DNA from: Gimibacter soli
GTDB taxonomy: Bacteria; Pseudomonadota; Alphaproteobacteria; Sphingomonadales; Kordiimonadaceae
Direction: 5' to 3'
Assembly (NCBI RefSeq): GCF_028463845.1
Contig: NZ_CP116805.1
Span: 2,728,001-2,792,000 of the forward strand
DNA length: 64,000 bases
Shown: one piece after another, positions 1 to 9,575 of the stretch
Layout: every line of letters starts with the position of its first letter
Position numbering within the stretch: position 1 is the first letter of the stretch
The notes under the pieces: model-generated
What the model saw: the letters and a program-made list of their open reading frames with translations, nothing else
Told to the model about the DNA's origin: nothing
The model's database searches: none
Position numbers and translations under genes: made by a program

Positions 1-863
1 TCGACAGCCTGACCTCCACCTTCGTCAACCGAAACAATTACGCAACCTATGCCGGGATTGGCATCATCTGCTGCCTTGTCTGGAGCGCGGACATCCTGAT
101 GCCTGATAAGGCAAAGGCGCTGAACCGCAAGGAACGTGTGGGCCAGACCATCAACCTCATCCTCGGCAAAGGCTGGATTCTCGGGCTGATGCTGTTTGTA
201 TCCTTCTCGGCGCTCATGCTCACCAACTCGCGGCTTGGAACAGCGGCGAGCATACTTGCGATACTGCTATTCCTGACGACAGCCTTTGCCCGGCATAGTC
301 GCCCCGGCTTTCGCAAGCTGGCAATCTTCGGAAGCGCGCTCATGGCAACGCTGTACTTCGGCTACAATCTGAGCGGCGACATGCTGCAAAAGCGCCTTCT
401 GGCTGACCCGCTTGAGGATGCTCGCTTTGAAATCTATCCCGGCGTCATCGACGCCATCGGACAGCGCCCGCTCACCGGCTACGGATTGGGCAGCTTTGCC
501 GATGTCTTCCAGATGATCCGGTCGCCCGAATTGCCGGATCGGGTGAATTTCGACCAGGCGCATAGCGACTATCTGGAAATGGCTTTCAGCCTCGGCATTC
601 CGGCATCGCTGATTGCGCTCATCGGCTTCATCTTTTGCCTCATCCCGCCGCTCAGGACACTGACGGCAAGTGATCGGCTTTTCCATACGAAACTCGGGAT
701 TCTCGCCGCCTCGTTCCTGGTTGCCGTGCATGCGACACTCGATTTCCCGCTCACAATTCCGGCGATATCATATATCCTGACCTGCCTTCTTGCGCTCGGT
801 GTCAGCTCTGGGACGTTCAAACCGGGCGCCTCCCGCAAGTCCCCGCATCCGCCCAGCCGATAA
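1..863 (+). CDS. O-antigen ligase (Wzy_C-type) membrane protein, 5' end missing
   Basis: The gene enters from the left edge; the frame is open from base 3, and the first in-frame ATG at 99 is internal. The residues just inside the edge include FVNRNNYATYAG, a motif typical of the O-antigen ligase/polymerase family (Wzy_C), and later GYGLGSFADVF and DQAHSDYLEMAFSLGI match the conserved second periplasmic-loop segment of that family. Several hydrophobic membrane segments follow. Such proteins join or polymerise lipid-linked glycans at the periplasmic face of the inner membrane. About 287 residues are visible, so perhaps one third to one half of the protein is outside the window. The exact substrate (LPS, exopolysaccharide or glycoprotein) cannot be told. 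Confidence 0.75.
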   Translation, partial: DSLTSTFVNRNNYATYAGIGIICCLVWSADILMPDKAKALNRKERVGQTINLILGKGWILGLMLFVSFSALMLTNSRLGTAASILAILLFLTTAFARHSRPGFRKLAIFGSALMATLYFGYNLSGDMLQKRLLADPLEDARFEIYPGVIDAIGQRPLTGYGLGSFADVFQMIRSPELPDRVNFDQAHSDYLEMAFSLGIPASLIALIGFIFCLIPPLRTLTASDRLFHTKLGILAASFLVAVHATLDFPLTIPAISYILTCLLALGVSSGTFKPGASRKSPHPPSR

Positions 864-998
864 CCGAAGCCTTTCAAAGGCAAATCCGGCGCACCTGACC
901 AATGGCAAGGTGCTATTCTGAACCCGAAATCGACATGAACTCCCGCATGGGGACGGACAGAGGCAATCCCATCCGCCCCTTTCACTTCGCGAGATGCC

Positions 999-2426
999 TT
1001 ACTTGCGCTTGCCGACCTGCTGCCAGTTGCCGGGATTGAGGACAATCGTGTCACTCTCTGCCGGGAAATGGATGGTCAACGGATACCGCCCGGGCACCGT
1101 ATAATCGCCACCCGCTGCAGCCTGTAATTCCACCGCTTCTTCATGCCCGATGCCATAAACCGGGCGCTTGCCAACCGCGCGTGCAAACAGTTTGCCGTCT
1201 TTCGCGGTGACCTCAAGGCTCGCGAAACGGCTGAACTCGTAGGCGCCTGTGGCGTTATCCTGCGCCGCCTTCTGTAACTTGCTCCCTTTCGCGAGGATGG
1301 CCGCCTTCGGCTGTTCAGGTACTGACGCGAGGATCGCATCCCACATCACTTCCGAAGCCATCACGCCAAGATCAGGCGAGCCATAGGGCGCCCCCTCCAC
1401 TTCGGCGGTGGAGACCGCATAAAGCACATCACCATCGAACTGGGTGGCGAAGGGCTGGATGCCCCGGCCCATCGACGTATGCACCTGCACGGCCAGACGC
1501 TTCAGTTCCGGCGGGGTCAGTTTCTGGTTGGTCACGATCAGGCTGATCGTCGTGTTTTTGGCGCTGGCGGTTTCAGCGTCCCCGCCAGTCCAGCCTTCCT
1601 TGCGGCTTTCTGGGAAATCCTGCATCAGCTCCGCCGTCTTCAGGTCTTTCGGCCAGCCTTTCGCCTTGTAACAGGCGGCAATCTTGCCATCGCGGTCGGT
1701 GATCACGCCGTAAGGATTGGCAACAACAAAGGCCGCGATCTTGAGGTCGCCCACCTGCTTGAAGGCACCGCCCTGCCCTGAAAAGGCATTGCAGCCAAAG
1801 AAGCCGCCACTTTTGGCAAACCGCCCGGCGCCCCGTGCACCAAGGGGGAATGCCCCCGGCTTTGCGGCGCGGAACGCAGCCTGCGCCAGCCGTTTGTCGG
1901 GATAGATTTCATTGAGACGCCGCGAGCCGAAATCGAAAATGATCGATCCCACCGACATAGCAATATTGGGCTCCATGGAGAAAGCGTCACCATCGCGGAT
2001 GCCGTCGTCCTTGAGCGCGGAGGCCACCGCCGTCACACTTTCAAGGCCGTACCAGGACCCGCCCGAAAAGACGATGGTATCAAGTTCCGGGAAATCGTAG
2101 CCAAGGTCCATATAAGGTGCATTCACCGTGCCCGGCCCGCCGCCACGCACATCCACCTGCACCAGCACGCGCTTCTGGAAATGGAAGACCGTAACACCGG
2201 TCGGCCCGTCTTCATATTCGCCCGTACCCACATGCAGGAGCGGCCAGTCGAAATCCATCGTCCGGTCGGACTTGTTGAGAACAAGCGGCAGCGTTTCCTG
2301 ATTGTCGAGAGGCTTTGCTGTGTCTGCCGTCGCGGGTACGGCGAGCATGGCGCATGTCGCACCCGCTGCCATCAGGCGCGTGAGCGTGCGGCGAGCAAAG
2401 CGTGCGATTTTCGTATTGGCTGTCAT
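999..2426 (-). CDS. P1 family peptidase (DmpA/NylC type, peptidase S58), exported
   Basis: The 475-residue product has a signal peptide (about 1-34) and the layout of the P1/S58 family, N-terminal nucleophile hydrolases that self-cleave into two chains. The likely cleavage site is N291/T292 in KNTTISLIVTNQKL, equivalent to the N/T site of NylC and G/S of DmpA; the new N-terminal Thr would be the nucleophile. RGGGPGT near residue 95 is another family block. Start 2426 was chosen because GGGAGG lies just upstream; the open frame runs further up to 2807, but that part is Arg/Cys-rich shadow sequence. Family members act as aminopeptidases, some D-stereospecific, or as amide-oligomer hydrolases. 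It lies next to a peptide transporter and a LysR gene. The substrate is unknown. Confidence 0.85.
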   Translation of the reverse strand: MTANTKIARFARRTLTRLMAAGATCAMLAVPATADTAKPLDNQETLPLVLNKSDRTMDFDWPLLHVGTGEYEDGPTGVTVFHFQKRVLVQVDVRGGGPGTVNAPYMDLGYDFPELDTIVFSGGSWYGLESVTAVASALKDDGIRDGDAFSMEPNIAMSVGSIIFDFGSRRLNEIYPDKRLAQAAFRAAKPGAFPLGARGAGRFAKSGGFFGCNAFSGQGGAFKQVGDLKIAAFVVANPYGVITDRDGKIAACYKAKGWPKDLKTAELMQDFPESRKEGWTGGDAETASAKNTTISLIVTNQKLTPPELKRLAVQVHTSMGRGIQPFATQFDGDVLYAVSTAEVEGAPYGSPDLGVMASEVMWDAILASVPEQPKAAILAKGSKLQKAAQDNATGAYEFSRFASLEVTAKDGKLFARAVGKRPVYGIGHEEAVELQAAAGGDYTVPGRYPLTIHFPAESDTIVLNPGNWQQVGKRK

Positions 2427-2554
2427 GTCCCTTGATCCTCCCTTGATTGGCGGCGCATTCATCCGCCTTCCTGCTGGAAATCTTAAGGCTGCAAGCCCCA
2501 AGCGGAAGATGCGCTTCATGTCATGTGTGGTGCACTGGGCGCACCAAGGCCGGA

Positions 2555-3535
2555 TCAGGCGTCCGGCACTTCCTTGGCGATGGCGGTATGGAGCCAGCTG
2601 CGGAAACGCCGGACAGAGGGCTGCTCCCAGCGGTCGGCCCGCGCCATGAACAGATAGGCCGCCGGCGTCTTGCCCGAGAACAGCGGATTGCCGGCACCGA
2701 CTTCGACAAGCCGCCCGGCCGCAAGATCGGCTGCCGCCACCAGATGGTTGCTGAGGGCGATACCGCGCCCGTGGCGGGCAGCATCCAGCGTCAGGTGCCC
2801 CTGCCACAACAGGGTGCCGCCCTGACAGTAATCACTGCCATCCACGCCGTGGGCCGCCAGCCATTCGAGCCACGGGCCGTAGCCTTCCTCGTGCAGCAGC
2901 TGATGCCGGGCGAGATCTTCGGGGCGCTCGATCACTGGACGTGCCTTCAGATAGCCGGGGCTCGCAACCCCGATGATCGGCAGATTGGCCAGCTCCAGCG
3001 CGCGCAGGCCCTGATCGATATGATAGGGCGTGCCATATTGCTGTACGAAACGGATGTCCACATCGGCTTCGTTGCCCATCAGGTCGGGGCTCATGTCGGT
3101 GGGACGCACTTCGATATCCACGCCCGGATAAGCGGCCTCGAAAGCGCCAAGCCGCCCTGTCAGCCAGTGGAAGGCAAGGCCCGGCATGCACCATATCTGC
3201 AGTGGCTGGCTGCCGCTTTGTTTCATCATATCAAGGGTCGCCTGCGCGATCGTATCGATCGCCTCGGCGATGCGCGCATGATAGTCGCGGCCAGTATCGG
3301 TCAGGACAACGCCGGTCGGCGTGCGCTCGACCAGTGTGGCACCCGTCCATGTTTCGATGGTGCGAATGTGCCGGCTGATCACCGCGTGATCGCGCTCCAG
3401 CCCTTGCGCAGCCTTGCGGATACCGCCGAGACGCGCGACGGCGTCAAGGGCGCGCAAGGCCTCGAACGGCGGCAAAGCCTTGCGGGGCGGCAGGCCCTGC
3501 GGGGAAAAGCTGCGTTTCGGTTTGTCAGCCGGCAT
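2555..3535 (-). CDS. LysR family transcriptional regulator (GcvA-like)
   Basis: The 326-residue protein has an N-terminal winged helix-turn-helix (about 22-80; ALRALDAVARLGGIRKAAQ, then VISRHIRTIE) and a LysR substrate-binding domain. The stretch of the effector domain with PWLEWLAAHG and the charged, proline-rich N-terminus resemble GcvA-type members. It sits between the peptide transporter gene, whose stop is 106 bases upstream, and the P1 peptidase gene 128 bases downstream, all on the minus strand, so it probably controls the peptidase and perhaps the transporter. The effector is not visible. No strong ribosome binding site is seen at the chosen start. Confidence 0.85.
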   Translation of the reverse strand: MPADKPKRSFSPQGLPPRKALPPFEALRALDAVARLGGIRKAAQGLERDHAVISRHIRTIETWTGATLVERTPTGVVLTDTGRDYHARIAEAIDTIAQATLDMMKQSGSQPLQIWCMPGLAFHWLTGRLGAFEAAYPGVDIEVRPTDMSPDLMGNEADVDIRFVQQYGTPYHIDQGLRALELANLPIIGVASPGYLKARPVIERPEDLARHQLLHEEGYGPWLEWLAAHGVDGSDYCQGGTLLWQGHLTLDAARHGRGIALSNHLVAAADLAAGRLVEVGAGNPLFSGKTPAAYLFMARADRWEQPSVRRFRSWLHTAIAKEVPDA

Positions 3536-3641
3536 CTTGGTCTCTGGTCTTCACTGGATACAGGAAACCGCGCCACCTGCAGGCAGGCGCCACGAAACCC
3601 TGATCTTGCTGACGCACCGAGCTGTGTGTCAAGCCTGCCCC

Positions 3642-4991
3642 CTAGCCAAGTCGCAGCATGCGCCGGAAGGCGCCATAGCCCAGAAGCACGATCAGCGCTC
3701 CGGCCCCGGCGACCGCCGCATGCAAAAGCCAGAAACCGGCAGGCGATAGCGGCTCGTAAAACCGGCCGAGCCAGCCGCTCATAAAGCCCCCCACGAACAG
3801 CGACAGATAATAGGCGCTGATCATCATGGCATTCACGGCTTCGGGGGCAGTGCGCGACACAAGCGCCATCATCACCGGCCCCACATAGAGGAAGCCAATG
3901 GCGCAGATGAAATGGAAGAGGACAGGCCACATCAGGCCGACCATCCCGCCGTCCGAAAGCCATTCGCCCGCCGCCAGCCATACATAGGCAAGGCCGAAGA
4001 TGAAGCAGCCCTGCATGATCTTGATCAGGTCGCCCCGTTCAGCCTGCCGCGCCCGCTGGTGCCGCCAGTAAAGGATAACGAGCGGGGCAAGCGCCAGAAC
4101 CGCAAGGGAATCGAGCGATGAAAACCAGGTAACAGGCATCTCGAGGCCAAAAACAGAGCGGCTGACGCGTTCCTTGATCCAGAGGGGATAGGTGTTCCAG
4201 ACCTGAAATTGCGCGCTCCAATACATGGCGGCAACCACGAAAAGCGCAAGGATCGCGGCGATGGTCGTGCCATCGCCTTTCTGCAGCTTGGGACGGTCAC
4301 CGCGGTCGATCCGCTTGCCGTCGGGCGGCAGATAGTGACGCCCCTTCAGATAGATAACGATCCCGACCAGCATGCCGATGCCGGCAGCACCAAAGCCGTA
4401 GTGCCAGCCGTAAAGTTCGCCGAGCGTGCCGCACACCAGAGGGGCGACAAAGGCGCCGACATTGATCGCCATATTGTACAGCGAATAGGCCGTATCGCGG
4501 CGCTGGTCATCCCGCGCATAAAGCCGGCCAACCTGCGCAGCGAGGTTACCCTTCAGGAGCCCGGCCCCGAAAATCAGCGACAGAAGCGCGAACAGAAATG
4601 CGGCCTCTAGCGCCATCAGGAAGTGACCGAGCGCCATGAGGGCCGCACCGATCAGAACGGCGCGCTGCTGGCCAAGCCAGCGGTCACCCAGCCAGCCGCC
4701 GATTACCGGGGTGAAATAGATGAGCCCGCCATAAAGGCCGAAAATCTGGGTCGCCAGCGCCTGCGTGCCGAGGGGGCCGAAAACCGCTTCAAGCCCTGTT
4801 CGAAAAGCGCCAAAGCCCATCACCCGGTTGGCGTTTTCAGGTTCCAGCAGATAGCCGGCCATATAAAGCACCAGAAGCGCCTGCATGCCATAGTAGGAGA
4901 AGCGCTCCCACGCCTCGGTGAAAACAATGAAGGCGAGCCCGCGGGGGTGCCCCATGATATCGCGGGGCTGGTTCAGCGGTGTTCCGTTCAT
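3642..4991 (-). CDS. POT/PTR family proton-dependent oligopeptide transporter
   Basis: The 449-residue membrane protein begins near the start with FTEAWERFSYYGMQALLVLYM, the signature of the POT family containing the ExxER-type proton-coupling motif. GGWLGDRWLGQQRAVLIG is the MFS A-like loop. About 12-14 hydrophobic segments are present. The family imports di- and tripeptides with protons across the inner membrane. The start at 4991 is placed so the protein begins MNGTPLNQ; the longer frame to 5111 would overlap the preceding serine hydrolase gene. The stop of that gene is 22 bases upstream, so the two are probably one transcript. Confidence 0.87.
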   Translation of the reverse strand: MNGTPLNQPRDIMGHPRGLAFIVFTEAWERFSYYGMQALLVLYMAGYLLEPENANRVMGFGAFRTGLEAVFGPLGTQALATQIFGLYGGLIYFTPVIGGWLGDRWLGQQRAVLIGAALMALGHFLMALEAAFLFALLSLIFGAGLLKGNLAAQVGRLYARDDQRRDTAYSLYNMAINVGAFVAPLVCGTLGELYGWHYGFGAAGIGMLVGIVIYLKGRHYLPPDGKRIDRGDRPKLQKGDGTTIAAILALFVVAAMYWSAQFQVWNTYPLWIKERVSRSVFGLEMPVTWFSSLDSLAVLALAPLVILYWRHQRARQAERGDLIKIMQGCFIFGLAYVWLAAGEWLSDGGMVGLMWPVLFHFICAIGFLYVGPVMMALVSRTAPEAVNAMMISAYYLSLFVGGFMSGWLGRFYEPLSPAGFWLLHAAVAGAGALIVLLGYGAFRRMLRLG

Positions 4992-5013
4992 ATGGCTTTG
5001 CCCCCGGATCGTG

Positions 5014-6174
5014 TCAGCGGATCGTCTTGACGACGGCGTTGAAGAAATCGTTGTCGAGAATGACCTCGGAGCCGATGGGCTTGGCCCGGGCGCTCCAGAC
5101 CACAATGACAATTTTCTCGGCCGGATTGATATACATATATTGCCCGAAGATGCCGCGTGCCGAAAAACCCGCCTCGAACTGGGTTCCAGCCGGCGGTTTC
5201 ACCGGCCACCACATGAAACCATAGTCAAGCGGCTGGCCGCCCACCTCGCGCGATGACCCGGCCTCCTTCACCCACCAGTCCGGCAGGACCGCCTCGCCGT
5301 CAATCACGCCGCCATTCATAATGAAGTGGCCAAACCGCGCGTAATCCCTGAGCGTCGCGGAAAGCCCGCTACCCGCGACTTCGAGCCCGTCGGGGGCTTC
5401 GAGCCACCATGTGGCGTCCGCCGCCATACCAAGGCGGGACCAGATTTTGCGGGAAAGATAATCCGACAGATATTCGCCCGTGGCAGCGCGGATCAGTTCC
5501 CCCACAACATGGGTTTCGCCGGTGCTGTAATTCCAGTGCGTGCCGGGCTCGGCCACGCGCGGCAGGTTTGCCATATATTCAAGGATGGCACCCGGTTGCT
5601 GGGCGATCTGCAACTCCAGTACCTGACGACGTTCGGACCCGCCGAAAGTATGGGTCTCGTCCCAGCGCACACCCGAGGTCATCTGCAGGAGGTGCTTCAC
5701 AGTCACCCCGTCATAGGATGACCCCTTGAGAGACGGCAGATATTTGCTGAGCTGATCGTCAAGGCTGCCAATGGAGCCATCCTTGATCGCCGCACCGACA
5801 AGCGTGGTGCTGACCGACTTCGCCATGGACATGGACATCCAACGCGTTTCCGGCCCGTTTCCATATTCATATTGCTCGCGGACAATCTTGCCATCGCGCG
5901 CCACGAGCAGCGCCGTCACCCGATTGCGCGCCACATAATCAAAGAGATCATAATCCCCCTGATCGGTTTCGATTGTCATGTCGTCAAGCGGCAGGGGGCG
6001 ATAGCCGAATGGTCTCACGAACTTGTCCTCCCCCCGTGTTACGGTGCGGGTCGGGAAAAGCCTGTCGATATTTCTGAATGTTTCGATCTGAACAGTCGGA
6101 AACAGCCGCCCGGCATAGGCATCGCGTACATTGCCGATCATCAACTCGCCTGACGGCTTCTGTTCGTCCATCAT
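5014..6174 (-). CDS. Serine hydrolase of the beta-lactamase/class C family
   Basis: The roughly 386-residue protein belongs to the serine beta-lactamase-like hydrolases (esterase EstB, D-aminopeptidase and 6-aminohexanoate-dimer hydrolase relatives). The nucleophile motif SxxK is in MSMAKSVSTTLVG, and NYSTGETHVVG is the YxN/YSxG element. No classical signal peptide is seen. The start at 6174 has GAGGGG a few bases upstream; 6171 is an equally possible Met. It is the first gene of a minus-strand set with a peptide transporter and a P1 peptidase, which suggests a role on short amides, peptides or nylon-like oligomers. Substrate is inferred from context only. Confidence 0.8.
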   Translation of the reverse strand: MMDEQKPSGELMIGNVRDAYAGRLFPTVQIETFRNIDRLFPTRTVTRGEDKFVRPFGYRPLPLDDMTIETDQGDYDLFDYVARNRVTALLVARDGKIVREQYEYGNGPETRWMSMSMAKSVSTTLVGAAIKDGSIGSLDDQLSKYLPSLKGSSYDGVTVKHLLQMTSGVRWDETHTFGGSERRQVLELQIAQQPGAILEYMANLPRVAEPGTHWNYSTGETHVVGELIRAATGEYLSDYLSRKIWSRLGMAADATWWLEAPDGLEVAGSGLSATLRDYARFGHFIMNGGVIDGEAVLPDWWVKEAGSSREVGGQPLDYGFMWWPVKPPAGTQFEAGFSARGIFGQYMYINPAEKIVIVVWSARAKPIGSEVILDNDFFNAVVKTIR

Positions 6175-6488
6175 CCATCCCCTCATGAATCCGCTATATC
6201 CGGGTGAGCCTAGAAGGCGGGCCCGCGCGCCGGAAGGTGAGAACGGCGCCCCATGTGGTGAGACAGACGCACCGGGGCAACGCACCCTCGAGGCACCGGC
6301 ACACAAATACCGAACAAAAGCCCAGGGTTTCGTCCGCGCCGGTCTGGTGACTGCAGCGCACCGTCTGCTGCATCATTGGCATCTGTTTCATCCCCATACC
6401 CCATGCAAACCTGACGATTGCGGAAGTATGGATGGCAGCGGACCAGCAATGGCAATCGCTGCCGGGATCAACTCTCGGGGGAACGACC
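6175..6488. other. Divergent intergenic region
   Basis: This 314-base stretch lies between the divergent serine hydrolase and TonB receptor genes, so it must hold at least two promoters. I see no convincing -35/-10 pair or palindromic operator. The only clear signals are the two ribosome binding sites at its ends (GAGGGG for the minus gene, GGGGGA for the plus gene). Confidence 0.5.
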
Positions 6489-8597
6489 ATGAACAAAAGA
6501 ACTGGCAAATTTCTAACTTCCCTGTCTGCGCTCGCACTGCTGCAGACCGGGGCGGCAAACGCCGCAGCCGACGGTGTGGACCTGACGTTCGAGGAAATCG
6601 TCGTCACGGCCCAGAAGCGCGAACAGCGCCTGATGGAAGTGCCGATGGCCATCACGGCCTTCGGCGGCACCGAACTCGAACAGCGTGGCATCGACAGCAT
6701 CCAGGATCTGTCCTTTGCCGTTCCGGGCCTTACGATGCGTGAGGACGGCCCCGGCAGCTACCAGATTTTCCTGCGCGGCATCGCCAATGCCTATGGCGGC
6801 GGTTCGCTCGTCAGCGTCTATCAGGACGAAGTGCCGATGAACCTGACCGGGTACGACGTGCTGCCGACCCGCACGCTGGATCTTGCCCGTATCGAGGTGC
6901 TCAAAGGCCCGCAAGGCACGCTTTACGGTCAGGGCGCCGTTGCCGGCACCGTGCGCTATATCACCAACGACCCGAAGCTTGACGAATTCGAAGGCAGCAT
7001 GGATGCCACGCTGACTTCGGTGAAGTCGGGCGACATGGGCGCCGAGGTCACCGGCGTCTTCAACATTCCGGTCGTCAAGGACAAGCTCGCCGTACGCATC
7101 GCTGCAACGGGCAAAACCGGCGGCGGCTGGCAGGACCAGCCCGAAGTCGGCATTGAAGACGGCAACGACGAGGAACTGACCAACCTGCGCGTCAAGGTGC
7201 TGTGGCAACCGACCGAAAACCTATCGCTGCTTGGCACCTTCATTTCCTACCATGCGGAATATGAACTGGGCCAAGGCTATGAACAGCCGGACCGCACCGT
7301 CTTTGTTGCCCTTGATCCGGCCAAGACGCTGATCCCGAAAGTCTGGGACTATGAGCTTTACAACCTCACCATGACCTATGATTTCGGCGGCGCGGAACTG
7401 ATGAGCTCCACGAGCTATGTCTCACAGGATCACCAGTATCCCTTCGCCTACCGGGGCGGTGAGGAAACAGTCTATGGCGGCAACTATGCCGGCAATGACC
7501 TGCGCTACAATCCCGGCAACCAGTTCACGCAGGAACTTCGGCTTTCGTCCACCGGCGACGGGCCGTTCCAGTGGACGCTCGGCGGTTTCTACCGGGATAT
7601 GGAACGCTCGCTGACCGCCTATTTCGAATATGACTATTTCGGCTTCATCGTTGAAGATCAGGAATATTTCTCGGAAAACACTTCCAAGTCCCACGCCCTG
7701 TTCGCGAATGCATCCTACAAGCTGACCGACCGGTTCGAGGTTGGCGCCGGCATCCGCTACTTCAAGGACAAGGCTTCGGAAACGAACGGCTTCGCCCCGG
7801 ACAGCGTCACCGAAAAGGGCAGCTTCGATACGGTCAACCCGCGCTTCTACCTTTCCTATGCCATCAGCGACGACGCCAACCTTTACGCCAGCGTCGGCAA
7901 GGGCTTCCGCAGCGGCGGCTTCAACACCGGCGGCAACCCGCCGTTCAATCCGGAATCGCTCTGGAGCTATGAAGTCGGCCTGAAGGGCAGCCTCGCAGAC
8001 GGCGCGGTCTATTACGATCTTGCCGCCTATTACACCGAATATAACGACATGCTGCGGCGCGGCCTCGTCTTCCTCGGCCCCGAGCTTGGCCTGCAGCAAC
8101 TGGTAAGCAACGTGGGTGCGGCCGAAGTGAAAGGTCTTGAGGCCTCGATCAACTGGAAAGTGACGGACGCCCTGACCTTCAGCGCCGCCGGCACCGTGAT
8201 TGATGCCGAAGTCACCGAAATCACCGCCGAAGATACCGCCAACGTCGTGGGCGACCCCATCGACTATGTGCCGGACTTCAGCTTCACGCTCGGCGCCAAC
8301 TATGATTTCAACTGGAATGCCGACACGCCCGGCTTCTTCCGGGTGGATTATAGCTATCGGGACAAGCTGCCCTATGTCGACCTGACGAGCTTCCCGGCGG
8401 AAAACACACCGCAATATTCCGACAAGATCGCCCTTCTGGATGCGCGCGTCGGTGCCACGCTCGGGCAGTTCGATATTGAAGTTTTCGTGCAGAACCTGAC
8501 GAACGAAAACAAATATATCGATCCCTATCACGACTGGAACAACGCCAACCGGACGCGCCCGCGCACCATCGGCGTTTCTGTCGGGCTCGATTTCTGA
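6489..8597 (+). CDS. TonB-dependent outer membrane receptor
   Basis: The 702-residue product has a signal peptide ending near NAAADG, then a TonB-box-like region and plug start [18 protein letters not shown]. The plug contains LKGPQGTLYGQGAVAGTVRYIT, and the C-terminus ends in an aromatic residue (GVSVGLDF), as outer membrane beta-barrels do. The start at 6489 is preceded by GGGGGA. It is the first gene of a plus-strand set followed by a PaiB-like protein, an aminotransferase and a semialdehyde dehydrogenase, so it may import an amine- or amino acid-containing compound. The ligand cannot be read from the sequence. Confidence 0.9.
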   Translation: MNKRTGKFLTSLSALALLQTGAANAAADGVDLTFEEIVVTAQKREQRLMEVPMAITAFGGTELEQRGIDSIQDLSFAVPGLTMREDGPGSYQIFLRGIANAYGGGSLVSVYQDEVPMNLTGYDVLPTRTLDLARIEVLKGPQGTLYGQGAVAGTVRYITNDPKLDEFEGSMDATLTSVKSGDMGAEVTGVFNIPVVKDKLAVRIAATGKTGGGWQDQPEVGIEDGNDEELTNLRVKVLWQPTENLSLLGTFISYHAEYELGQGYEQPDRTVFVALDPAKTLIPKVWDYELYNLTMTYDFGGAELMSSTSYVSQDHQYPFAYRGGEETVYGGNYAGNDLRYNPGNQFTQELRLSSTGDGPFQWTLGGFYRDMERSLTAYFEYDYFGFIVEDQEYFSENTSKSHALFANASYKLTDRFEVGAGIRYFKDKASETNGFAPDSVTEKGSFDTVNPRFYLSYAISDDANLYASVGKGFRSGGFNTGGNPPFNPESLWSYEVGLKGSLADGAVYYDLAAYYTEYNDMLRRGLVFLGPELGLQQLVSNVGAAEVKGLEASINWKVTDALTFSAAGTVIDAEVTEITAEDTANVVGDPIDYVPDFSFTLGANYDFNWNADTPGFFRVDYSYRDKLPYVDLTSFPAENTPQYSDKIALLDARVGATLGQFDIEVFVQNLTNENKYIDPYHDWNNANRTRPRTIGVSVGLDF

Positions 8598-8647
8598 TCG
8601 AACGAACAAGCCATGCGCCGTCGCCGGGCACCGGCGGCGGCACCTTC

Positions 8648-9370
8648 ATGGATCACGATATGACCAGTCACTTCAAACCGGGCAAAAGGCGCGTCACCAC
8701 ATGGGATGATGTAGGCCGCGACACGTTCGTGCCCGACCATTATGCCATGCCGGAAGGCAGTGACCTCAGCGCCCACATCGCCGCCCACCCCGTGGCCCAG
8801 ATGTTCACCGCGCATGAAGGCCGCTTGCAGGTAACTGCCGTGCCCTTCGTTCGGGCGACAGGCAGCAAAGATCAGCCCCTTCTGCTGGATGGCCACATGG
8901 CAGCGCGCAACCCGCAATGCGCGGCAATACGCGACGGTGCACCGGTGCTGCTGCAATTCTGTGCGCCCGGCGCCTATATCTCACCGCGATGGTTCAGGGA
9001 GCGGATGACCGCCCCTACCTGGAGCTATGTGACCGTACAGGTGCGTGGCAGGCTACGGCCCATTGCCACCGCCGCCGACACGCTCGATATTATCGATCGT
9101 ACCGTCGCCCATATGGAAGCGCAGACGCTGCGGGCGGGCGAGACAGCATGGACCTGTGCCCCGCTGACGGACGAACAGATGGACCGCTATCTCGGCATGA
9201 TCCTCGCCTTTCAGGTGGAAGTGAGTGCCGCGGAAGGCATCTGCCGCCTCAATCAGGAAAAAACGGACACCGACAGGCAAAGCATCATCGAAGGCCTGCA
9301 GCTTCAAACTGATGCAGGCAGCCGGCATATCGCTGCGCTGATGCAAGCCGGCATGGAGGCCAGCGCGTGA
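8648..9370 (+). CDS. PaiB family FMN-binding protein
   Basis: The 240-residue protein matches the PaiB family, which has an FMN-binding split-barrel fold. Characteristic pieces are FVPDHYAM near the N-terminus, GHMAARNPQ and AYISPRWF in the middle. In Bacillus subtilis PaiB acts with the polyamine acetyltransferase PaiA and was described as a negative regulator of sporulation and protease genes; in many proteobacteria its role is unknown. Here it sits 50 bases after a TonB receptor and about 200 bases before an SpuC-like polyamine aminotransferase, a context consistent with amine metabolism. An acetyltransferase partner is not present. Confidence 0.75.
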   Translation: MDHDMTSHFKPGKRRVTTWDDVGRDTFVPDHYAMPEGSDLSAHIAAHPVAQMFTAHEGRLQVTAVPFVRATGSKDQPLLLDGHMAARNPQCAAIRDGAPVLLQFCAPGAYISPRWFRERMTAPTWSYVTVQVRGRLRPIATAADTLDIIDRTVAHMEAQTLRAGETAWTCAPLTDEQMDRYLGMILAFQVEVSAAEGICRLNQEKTDTDRQSIIEGLQLQTDAGSRHIAALMQAGMEASA

Positions 9371-9575
9371 CGCGGCAAACCCGGATATCAGTGCCTGCGG
9401 TGCATAGCGCGCACCGCCGCAGCGGCGCTTGGCACCATCCGCAAGGCGCCGCTTTTTTCCATCCTGCAAAGGTCCAGAAACCCCTCGCTGCCGCCTGCAT
9501 TTCAGGTCGGTGGCGGGGGAATCAATAGACGCCGGGCGACAACAGCAAACCGGCCAAGAAGAGAGGGGAACAATC

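Noticed and set aside
2427-2807. N-terminal extension of the P1 peptidase to 602 residues
   Set aside because: The extension is Arg/Cys-rich, overlaps the LysR gene in another frame, and a signal peptide with a good ribosome binding site begins at 2426.
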